DNA of 64,000 nucleotides. It comes from Acanthaster planci (taxonomy: Eukaryota; Echinodermata; Asteroidea; Valvatida; Acanthasteridae). The notes under the pieces are model-generated. The model searched no databases, was not told the DNA's origin, and saw only the letters and a program-made list of their open reading frames with translations. The DNA is taken from the NCBI RefSeq assembly GCF_001949145.1, contig NW_019091359.1, forward strand, positions 2,164,158-2,228,157. The letters are read 5' to 3'. Position numbers and translations under genes: made by a program. This document shows, one piece after another, positions 1 to 10,900 of this stretch (the stretch's first letter is position 1; every line of letters begins with the position of its first letter).

Positions 1-69
1 CATTTGAGGATACATTTTTTTCTCTCGAAGTAAAGGCCAGTCCATACTTGGCCAGAAAGCGACAATGCA

Positions 70-393
70 AACGCGGGCGATTCACAATAGAGTACCGAAG
101 TGAATACGTCACGCGCAGATTTAGTGTGTAAAAGGCATTAGCGCGAGAACCAGCGCGTGAACCAACACGCACACGTACTCCATTCGTTTGCACTGCACTT
201 TCTGGTTCACAGTGACGTCACACTTCAGTACTCTATAGTGCGCCTCCAAGAGTTTGCAACGGGTTGACCAATCACAATGCGTGATATCAGTCGACCCTTT
301 CTAAACGCGCATTCGGTGGACAGATTTCGTGCACAGTGATTGGTCAATGCATTGCGAATTCTTGGAGGCGCACTATTGTGAAACGCCCGTATT
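70..393. mobile_element. MITE (family A) interrupted by a second MITE
   Basis: The outer element has inverted termini: GGGCGATTCACAATAG at 75-90 matches the reverse complement of the right end near 372-390, and the inner arms CTCCAAGAGTTTGCAACG (244-261) and its partner (about 349-367) pair. The outer left arm is broken after position 90 and resumes at 239. Removing 91-238 leaves 176 bases, the same length as the related copy at 6767-6942. It lies in a plexin intron. No coding capacity; the short open frames here are chance. Confidence 0.75.
91..232. mobile_element. Inner MITE nested in the family A MITE
   Basis: A 142-base segment whose ends AGTACCGAAGTG (91-102) and CACTTCAGTACT (221-232) are near-perfect inverted repeats. 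The flanks are CAATAG on the left and CTATAG on the right, consistent with a short target duplication containing ATAG. No coding capacity. Confidence 0.65.
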
Positions 394-869
394 CTCGACG
401 TCAAATCAAATATTCGCGCAGCAAATTAAAGGGCAAGTCCTAGCGACGACTATAGTTAACCATAGTTCGACTAACACCGCCCGAACGACGAATGGTTTGG
501 ACCATGGGCATGGTCGCACCGCTGGCTATCAATAGCCTATTTCATTTATCATTGCAGAGGGAACCTATACGAGATTTCAATGACCATGCCTGCTGTGAGA
601 ATCGCAGACAACAGTGAAATGTGAGCATTAAACGATGAGATTTTAAAACTTTGACCAACTACGGTCCTTCGAGTGTAACAGAATTGCGCTTGTGCATTGT
701 TAAAAAGCAACTGACTACCGGTCGAACTATAGTTCGCGTCAGAACGTACCCTTAGCATAAGTCAAACACATTTAAACTCGAGTGAAATTTCGCTGCCGGC
801 TTCACAATCGCCTGCAGTATGAACCGGCCTTTAAACGGATGAGATTTCTCAGCGAACTTGTGTGCTTAC

Positions 870-3800
870 CGTGATGAAATTCCAATAGTCTCTCCATGAG
901 TTGCTGTTCGAAATTCCGCTTTCGGCGCATTTGCCTACAATACATGAGACAAGCGGCCAGCAATATTGCCATAGAAAGCGGGATAATAACACTGGGTACG
1001 AGGATGGCGATGAGATCTGCTCGGTGACCATAAATCACTTTCCCCAAATTGAAAATCAAATTACCATGATGAACCTGCGGAAGGAGATATAAAAGTCTGA
1101 TCAAATTTCTGAAGGGTAATCTATTAATCTTTTTTTGATGCTGTCAACTTTCTACAGAAATCGTCCCTTTGGAATGTTCTTCTTTATTAAGTCAAATAAT
1201 AGTTATTTGAAACCCTTGTTTAATAAATTCGATTGTACATGTGGAATGATTGTTTGAGACGTGCAGCAGTTACAGGGAAAACAGCTTTGAGAAACAAGAA
1301 TCCCTGGTAATTACTTAAAACCTGTTGATCCCCCTTCTAGTCAAATTTTAGGTTGTCTTAGGACGGTAGAAATATTTCATTAGTAAAGAAATCCAGAGCG
1401 AGTCGAGGAATTTTCTTTTGTAAATACTCCAATGAGGTGCCAAAACCAATTGCAATATTTTTGTTCAAAAGGTTTACAAGAACAAGCCTGCATACAGCAT
1501 AATCTGATCTTCTGTGAAATAAATAATTCAATAAGATAAAATGTAAACAGGACACACACAAAAAGATGTGCAATGCTGTAACTGAAAATGAACTTGACTG
1601 CTAAATATTGGCACAGATATTGATCGCAGAACTCACCACAGCAGCGGGATAATAGCTTCCATCGAGACTGGTGGGTTGAATTTTGGGCAGCTTACAAACG
1701 AGAATGTTGTCACCAATCACGCTGACTTCACATCTTTCACTTCCTACCGTGACGACGATTTCTTTGGCTGTGACTGCAGAGTCTATGCCTTTTCCCTTTG
1801 TGAACAAAGAGCAGCAAATCATCTTGTGGATCCAGCATTTACGAAAGAAACATGGAGATGAACCCAAATATACTAACGGGGCATAATATTTTAATGAGAA
1901 GGTCATTAAATTGCCAGTTGAGGGTAATGTAAGAAATTGGACAAAAGAAAATGGTAGTCTTCCTGAAAAAAAATGTGGGGGAGGGGCGTCGGTTGAACTC
2001 CTCTCTTGAGCTATTGTTGGTAGCTTAAAATCCGCACAAGATCGCTCTTCACAATTGGATGACTAGAAATTATCTTCTTCCCTTTCCGAAAACCGCTGTC
2101 GATTACCATTTGGGCTTTTCAATAATAATTGGCTGATTCATTGAGCAATCAGACACGTAAACAGTGGCTCATCGGGCTTTCCTGTTTGGTCCCTGAACAA
2201 ATTTTAACAAACCTCCAAGGAACCGCATTTTTGCCATATTACTGGCTTTATTGCGAAGGCAGACTAAAGTTGTTAAATGGCAAAATCCTGGGTGTTTCGA
2301 CAGTGGCTGCTAGTGACCATTGTTGGGATTTGGTGTAAAATGGTAACGCCTTAACCATAGAACAATCACTTGCTAAGTTCTGATTTGCACTGCAAAAAAT
2401 GCATGCGATAAAAGATGAACAGATTCAAACGGAATGATGAAACTGGATTTATTACATGGATTTTCATGAGATATCCAATGGCCATGACATCGTATCCTTC
2501 CCCATCAAATGGGAAGTATACAGGATCTGGGAAATATTCTAGAGTGACGTCATTCCGCTCGGACCACGTGAGCAGCTCGGTTACACTGTCCATGATGAAT
2601 CCGAAAGTTCCCGCGTTACATCTGTACGGCCGGATGTCTGGAGAAGGACATGTCAAACTCGTGTCCGAATTCCGTCGACATTGCTGGAAATTCATGAAAA
2701 AATACATGTAGTATTAATCAGATTTGACATTTGACATTCAACCAAAATTTGCATCTTGTGGCATTTTCAATAAAAGTACGACCATGGCTATAATTATTTC
2801 AATTTTATTTCTAAACGTTCACTTCACTAATTCAAATTCTGTAATTGAATTTGTAATGAAGAACCCGTTGTACGTTGCTTCCTGACACAAATCTTCAAAG
2901 GTAAAAAACTTATATAATTGCAAATTCCACTATCGAAATGCCAGAGTGTCTAACAATTTGGATTACATCTGTGTTAATACCTCTTCAAACTGTAACAGAC
3001 TGTTATTGGCAGGACAGTAGACCACTATCTTTAGTGTTTGTATGATGTTAAAGTCTTTCCCAGTCACTGAAAGATTTCTTCCTCCTCTGTTCAGGAAAAT
3101 GTAAGAACAATGTTAAGATCAACAATTTAAAAAATTTCAATTCTTCGTTCCTAATCGTCACCGGCTCACACATTAATAGATCACTTCATATTAGCAAGTA
3201 TGATGCATGAATTATGTTATATCCCTGAATCTTATTTCTTTTAAAAGACACTTGGTGAAGTTTTGATCTGACAAGTATGTGTAGTGAACTTTCATGGCCA
3301 AAAAGCATTTACGCTTGAATGCTGGCTAGCGGTGAGACTTTTGTGATCTGGGGATTGGAGACGAAGGAAAACCGTGACGTTGAGGTTCTGTGGGCACCGT
3401 CAAAGCTCAGTCTCAGAACGTCGGCGTTTCCTGCCGTTGAGGGCGATGTTCTACACTGAAGGGAGTCGTCTTGGACGCTTGAAGTAAATACAAATGACAG
3501 TGTCGTGAACGAATCACCACATGCTTTAATATACCTTATTGTTTCTGCCCCACACTTCATGGACTTCATGAGCTATGTTATGTGCAGGTGGGTTAAATTA
3601 GCATGAGCCAAATTTTCTTGCAATTTTCGAAGATCGAGTGATTAGCCTCTCTTGTAATTCGACTGTATCGAAGTTCCATTCACTTCATTTAATACATCGC
3701 ATTTTTCTTCAAATGAAGCTTTCTCATTTGGGATGATGTTTGCAAAGAAACGGATCCGCAAAGGATAGCGCTACATTAAGACTGATTTTAGACAGGATGA

Positions 3801-4927
3801 TTCCTATAGTCGTGGCTCATGCTAAACTGAATAGCACTCTGCAGTATGTGGGACGATCGGCCGATAGGTTCTCCTGTGCTTGAAATTTACCTGACAATTA
3901 CACACTGACTATTTCCAAAATATGCCTCGATCGTGTTTCCAGTTTGTAGATTAAACCCGCTTATTGTCACTACCGTTCCTCCTGCTTCTGGTCCAACGAT
4001 TGGAACAAAGTTGGAAATTTGAGGGTCCTTGAAGAAAAACACAGAAAGGCGTTGATTAAATAACAAAAATAGCTCTAGATATCTATCCCTAATCTTTATC
4101 TCGATTATCTCAAAAAAGGAAAAGAAAAAAGTAACCTTTGCCGTGTATTTTACCACAGCAATATGCGATCACTGGTAAACCAGAATAACAACATAATTGA
4201 ATCTCAGCAACTGAATGGTTCCCACAGTTTTCTTCCCTTGGATAACCTTCTCGGAGTCAAAAATGAAAAAAGAGAATGAAAAAGATTGAAGCACACGATT
4301 GGATAACCAACGAGCGCCAAACCAAAGCAGACGGACGATGTACGGAGATCTGAAGATGTTTCGGTACCACAGAGTTGAGACAGCCAACGTTTACCGTATA
4401 AGCGAAGGTCACAGTACCCATGGACGATTGCAATGTTCCATTGGCTCCCGTGATGGATAATGTGACGAGGGCAGGACCTTCTGATCCAGGCGGTGTTAGA
4501 CAGGAAATGCTGAAGGATAAAAAAAAGTTCATCGGGAAAACCTGATTTTGATAATCCAAGCAAAGAATTAAAACCAAAAATCTGACAAATAAATGAAAGG
4601 GAGTTGGAGCCTGTGGTTTCTCTTTTGAAGTTATCTTTGTGAAACATTAAAACTTTTCCCCAATGTAAACCAGGCACTCTTGTCTCCACTGTCCTCATGA
4701 TTTTCCTAGGCAAAGCTCAAGCTTTTCATGAAAATTCTAAAATTTACATGTGCATGCTAGAGTAAACACTACCTTCCTCCTGTTGAGTAAAGGCTTGCGA
4801 ATCCTGCAACATCACATGGTTGATTCCCAACCATCACGGTATCAATATCTTCGAACCTTCGGCCTAAGTCTGTACCGAACACAGCGATGACTGTGTTACC
4901 TTCAATCGGTCCAGATCGTGGGTTGAC
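870..4927 (-). CDS. Plexin exons 13-20: IPT repeats, transmembrane helix and juxtamembrane start
   Basis: Exons 4927-4773 and 4509-4395 form the first classic IPT (VNPRSGPIEGNTVIAVFGTD; CLTPPGSEGPALVTLSI). Exons 4027-3891 and 3477-3313 form the next (FVPIVGPEAGGTVVTISGFN; SLQCRTSPSTAG). Exons 3086-2981 and 2683-2456 carry the third (NLSVTGKDFN; SLTCPSPD, FGFIMDSVTELL). Exon 1795-1637 has EIVVTVGSERCEVSVIGDN and ILVCKLP. Exon 1074-870 holds the membrane helix LIAILVPSVIIPLSMAILLA, followed by a basic stop-transfer stretch (RQMRRKR) and the start of the juxtamembrane coiled segment (EQQLMERLLEF). It ends in phase 1 at 870, so the gene continues to the left. Confidence 0.88.
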
Positions 4928-7900
4928 CTTTTAGGCAACGGTAGAGTAAATAAAAACACAGATTTAAGAACCCATCGTTTGAAGTGTGTTCTTGTTTGAA
5001 ATACCTGTTTGCCATAATCGCCCCAGTGATGTATCCAAAAATGTAATGTCTCCTTCATGCCATCTTGAGGTTTATCACTGAACAGGTCTCGGTAGGTGAA
5101 ATGTCTCTTGAAAGATAACACCACAAGTCTAGACCTCCCACATTTTCTGGTATAGACGCATTACCCTAGTTTGTGCTTGAAACCTTCTGATGACCGGCAT
5201 TCTGTGGTGGCGCTATTGTTTTCTTCCATAAGCAAAATCCTCATCACGGGGAACTTGTGCGGACTCGACTCTTCTTGCAATTTCTGAACAAATTCCATAC
5301 TTAATTGAGTATTATTCCTACTTAATTGACACTTAATTCACTTGTTCGACTTATTTCCAGTGGAGTCACTTTAACGCGAAAGTTGTGGAGAGAATACAAT
5401 ACGATTAACAGAGATTCGGTTTTGATAACCAGACACTCCTGGTGGCAAAACTTCACAGGATCAGGGACCATAGGATCAGGGACTGGAAAACCAATCCGCC
5501 AGTGGTGTAGGCACTGGTGTAACTTTACTTTCCGTTTTACTTACTCCAGTAAGCACAGGGTCTGGGCAGTTGTGGCCATTATGTGGTAAAGTAATTTCTG
5601 CAGATAAATCACATTGGGCATCGAAGGTACAGGTGCTTCCACACCACAAACAGTAAAGTTCTGAATTTGCTGTGACGCAGCGACTACAGTCAGGACCAAT
5701 GATGGAACAGTCGTAGAGTGTCACTAATTAATAGAAGAAAAATGCGCAATGCAAATCACCGGGGCAGAAGACAACTAAACGGGAAAGGGGCGAACATGGA
5801 ATGGAAAATGCAGTTTTCTCAAAAAGGTTGGTGTTTAAGTGAATGAAGATATTAACAATGACATCGAAGTCAAGTTAATTAAGAAACTAACAGTTCATTT
5901 CATTTACTGCATGATCTGCTGAGCACTTGGACGGAAAGTTTGGACTTCACATCAGTCCAGCTTACTACCATGGAGAGTTAAGAAGCTGAATTATAAATAT
6001 ATCAAAGAAAAAATTCAACGATTCACATTTTAATCATTACGAGAGTTGTAACAGGCCTACCTATGTAACCATGAACATCATTCACAACGTGACGTTGATT
6101 CGACAAATCCACCCATTCTAAAACCAAGAAGGTGTCCACTTCGCGTTCTTCACCTGTGTATGAATACTTTGGTCGAAGAAAAGAAAACATTTGATTTAAT
6201 GCAGAAGATTATTACGGGAGGTGAATTGCAATCCAGCATTAAGAAACTTCAAGGTACAGGAAGTTAGCTTTCACAAGGATAGGGAAGGGATAGGCCTATA
6301 TGTGGGGCGTAGGCAGACTGAAGGCAGGATTCTAACCTTGGCATATTAATTTTACATAACCTCTTTTCCTTCATTTGAAGAATCGTTCTTATAAGGGGCA
6401 AGCATCACATCCATGATTTAAAGGTCTGTCATATGCTATATTTTTGACGTACATAACCCATATTTCGTAATTCCGGTAAAATTGATTTAAAAACAAGATT
6501 GGCTTGCACGGCTTACTGTTCTTTCTTCACAAGTTACGGTGTCGTTTAGCCGCCTTGCGTTAGCCACCATGTCCCCGCCCTCCACACGAAGACGGCATGC
6601 GTATGAAAAAATCTTGAGTGAGAGGATCAATAGCATGTCAGTCAACAATATGTCATGATTTGTAATGAATTTGCCAGGACTCGGACTTGTCAGCAGGATT
6701 ATAGTGCCTGAATCTACGATGCACTTGCCGGGACATGGCATCCCGATAATTTTAACGAGTTCTAAGAATACGGCCGTTTCACAATAGTGCGCCACCAAGA
6801 GTTTGCAACGCGTTGGCCAATCAAAATGCGCGAAATTTGTCAACCCAGTGCGCGTTTGGAAAGGGTCGACAAATTGTGCGCGTTATGATTGGCCAACGCA
6901 TTGCAAACTCTTGGTAGCGCACTATTGTGAATCGCCCGTATTGACTAACACACTCCTGAGCGGTATTAGCAGGAACCAAAGATCACCTTTTTGTAGTAAC
7001 GAAACTTTTATATTACTTTCAAACTACCTGTGCTGGGTTCGGCAGATTTGCAGTTTGGAAGGTGATTGAACTTTTCACTCCTACTGGAATCAATACTTCC
7101 CCCTCCTGCGCCTGAAGCTGTGGACAAAAGCCTGGTCCTTTGGTAGATGACATACGAGGATTCTTTCGGCAAAATAAGGGGCAAAATGAAGGGATAAACA
7201 TAAAGACATCCTGTTAGCAATTAGCCAAATTTGAAAGGAATGGTTTATATGTCCTATTTATTCCACCGCCGAATTTGGTCAATTTTGAAGTGTTGTCAAA
7301 AGTTCTGTTTTGTACGGTTGTCAAGAATTTATTTCGCCAGAATCACCACATCGGTAACACTGAGCAGTGCCAAGAACGTATCTATATTTACAATTCCAGA
7401 GTTATAGTGATCACACGCCCTGTTTGTGAAATTGGAGGACAACTTTTCCAATCACGGGCAATTTTGTGTAACTCTTCCATCGTTCCTCAACAAGAATAAA
7501 ATAAGAGATACTTTGAAATTAGTTATCGGTAGTTTAAAGGGAAATTTTCCATTCCACTAGCATTGAGATAAATGCATTGCGAACTTACATTGTCGCCAGT
7601 TATAACAACTTCATCTGCTCGCATGCAGGAAGAGTTATCATGCGTGCATCTCTTTTCAAAAACACACCAATCACATGTCCAGTTGCTTCCTACACAAGAC
7701 ACGCAGCTATCGAAAGGAAAAAAAGAACACACAAGGACAATACAGCAGTAATGTTCAAACGCAGGAGAAGTGTAGTGTTGATCTTGAAAGACAACGGACA
7801 GAAGTTATGTCAATGCGTTCGTTCCTCTAAAAAATTTCAAACGTTTGAGAATTTCTGTCAGATTTTGCAGGTTTCGTTTCATTGCTCTTTCAAAGACAGT

Positions 7901-10900
7901 TGAGAACACGTAACGAAACGTAAACTCGTAGAATGCATTTTCGCAGACCGTTTTGAAACAGAAAAGAGAGCACCTTACGCAGTTAAATTGGGATCTCTTA
8001 AAAAGTGCTACGGGAATTAGCATCTTACGAAGTATGGCTGGAGCATTCATAGAAATGAAATGGCACATCCACAAAGTTGATGGCTGTTTCTGTAGAATAG
8101 ATCGACAGCTGAACAGTTGTGGCATCTAAATTGAAATAACAAAATAGTTAGAGATATATCTAAATCAAGATAAAAAAGGAAAAAACGAAAAGAAAGAGTC
8201 AAATCAGAAACATTTCTATTTTTTCTATGATCGTAGATACACGAAAAGAGAATCTGAAATCGGTTTCAAAATAATCAGTTTTCCAGAAACGAGTTTCACA
8301 ACGTACATTGACAAAAGGTAAATCAATCTCCCACTTCGGTTTTTAATTAAAGAGTTCAGAGCGACAAAAGGATACAATTTTGTTGTTTTGAGTCATTGCC
8401 AAAGGTGAGAAGTCATCCAACGCATTTTGTTTTAATGAAAACAACGCTATCCAACATTATTCCTCAATACAAGGAAAAGGAAACCAATAATGTACCTTCG
8501 TCCTGTTTGACAGAGGGTATCTCATCAACTGGGGGCGTTGTACATGCCAAGACGTTCCCGGTCTTCACTGCCATGCTTACGTAAGAACCAAAATGACACT
8601 CGTAGGATTGTCCTGGACAGAGGTCCGGTAGCTGTTGAACTATCAAGCTGATCTGGAGACAAAATAAAAGTGCTCACTGCTGTCTAAATAACTGATTTGA
8701 AATGATTAGTCGAAGCATTGGCGTTGGCCGACACCGCATTCGGTCTCGATTACAGAAAGGCCAACCCTACAAGAGATGATTTGTGTGAATCTTGCCTTAT
8801 GTGAAGAAGAAAAACTACGTCAGCAGCCTGAACATAATATTAATATTTTCCGTACCATTTTCTATTGAATCTATCATCTGACTTACCTTCTTTTCTGTCA
8901 TACTTAAGGGGAGGCTGTTTTCCACGTCGATTATCTCCAAACACTGCTCAGCGTCGTATGCGAGCCATCTCGTTGACAGGTCCGGTAGGTGACATGCGCT
9001 GTATCGTGTGCATCTTTGCAGCAAGAATACAAATATTTAACTCAAATATTTCTAGTTTTAGTTAATAAAGGAGCTTCAATTAGTTTATAATGACTCACTT
9101 CTTAGACTTACTCAGACTTACTTTCTTTCCAACGAGCACCAGCCACAGTAAGGGTCGCCATCTTGTCCTGCTGCAGTCCCAATGCAATCGTCACAAGTTG
9201 TATACTGGCTACAGTTCTCCACTCTGAGTTTTAGCAACTGCGATGTAAACAAATGCAATAAGTTTTTTTTTGTCTAGTGAGGATAAAGATGTTTACAATG
9301 TAAGGCTGGCAGCAATGTAAACACAAGTCCAAATCTCCGAACAAAAGCACATTATAATATTGGGACAATGCCTTGGTTTACGTTTATTGGAAAGTACTAA
9401 AGGGTTAAACATATTTTAAAACCAACGAAAATATAGAAGAAGGTACAGATTAAAACATTATATACCTCAAGTCAGAAAGAATGCATGTGTACTGATCGAT
9501 ATTTTTCATTTCTCCCTCCTAAATGCAATCTACTGTGTTGTAAATTTGAAAGATTAAAATTGCACAAGTGTAATTTGACAAAATAGTTTGTTTTTAAAAA
9601 AAATCTTTGCTCTTTTTCACCAGAATACAGAGTAAGACAACTATTTTAATATAACGTCGCCTATTTACTTTTTGTTCCGTGAGAAGATAGAGCTGATCTG
9701 TCTGATTGTCAAGTTTTATGTCTCGAAGAACAGGACTGGAATCCACGGCAACCCGTTCATAAACGCGACCCGTGACGTTGTTGTCCAAATGAACCTATGG
9801 AGAAATTCAAACCCAGTCAAAGATGTCAGTATTTTTGCCAGTGTTTACTACACGCATCTCTTAAACACAAACTGCTATAAAATACACCAACTTATATGCC
9901 TCTAGTTAGTAATACCTTGGTTTGTGCCAAGAAATATGCCCTTATCGATTTCATATATGCTAAGAAATATGTAAAATCGTAGAGTCTACGGTAAGCAATT
10001 CAGCCAAGACCACTGTTATACCTTGAGAAGATCACCACTCGATGTTCCGATAAAGGCAACCGTGTGGTTAAGTTCAATAGCAGTAACTATGGACGACATC
10101 CGATATCCTGGAAGTTGAAGCAGAGCAGTTGATGCGACAGGGGTAATACCCTTGGCGTATCGATACAACTGTGTTATTCCATCAGCCACGGTGTTGCAAA
10201 GATAGTTATCTGGTTGGATTCCCTATAACGATACCATGACTTTGAAGTCATCAACTTCAGAAACAAGTACAAAAAGTGAGATCTTAATTAGTAATACAAG
10301 GAAAATGCTTGTCAACCCCACAAGTTCTGAAGACGAACACTTTTATTGAATTCGGAGTAGAAACAAACGGTTAAAAGGTTTAAAACCTGCCCACGGTTAA
10401 TCGGCAACCAGGTCCCTCACTGCATGATTATGACAAGAAGATAATATGCGCTACACCACACTTTTATCCACTTAAATAATGATATCTGATTTTCAAGTCT
10501 ATGAGAAAGCCGAAGAAAAAGTCGTTTTTGTTATTTAAAAGATTCTAGGTGAAATATATATAAACTAGTTTTGTTAAATTTTTCTTCTAGAAAAAAGCAT
10601 TGTTCTTGAAAACATGAAGAGGAAAATTTGTGAACGATTCACTGTAAAGGGAACAGATGAGAAAAGCGATACACATTCGTTCGAACGAAAACAGCGTTCA
10701 TTCGAATGAACAAAAAACTTTGTTCGAACGATTTGTTTTGTTTAAACGAAGTTTTTTCGTGGAACAACTTTGTTGTCCTTTTTTCTCACCTATGTCCGTT
10801 TAAGAGCTCCGTAGACATTTCATGATGGGGAATATTTAAAAAAAATAAAACTTGAAAAACGGAAGATATTTAATAAGTATATTGCGACCAAACATTTGAA

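Noticed and set aside
7275-7499. Candidate plexin exon between the second PSI and the next IPT exon
   Set aside because: Neither strand gives a plexin-like segment, and exons 7706-7589 and 7162-7028 already join in phase with full family alignment.
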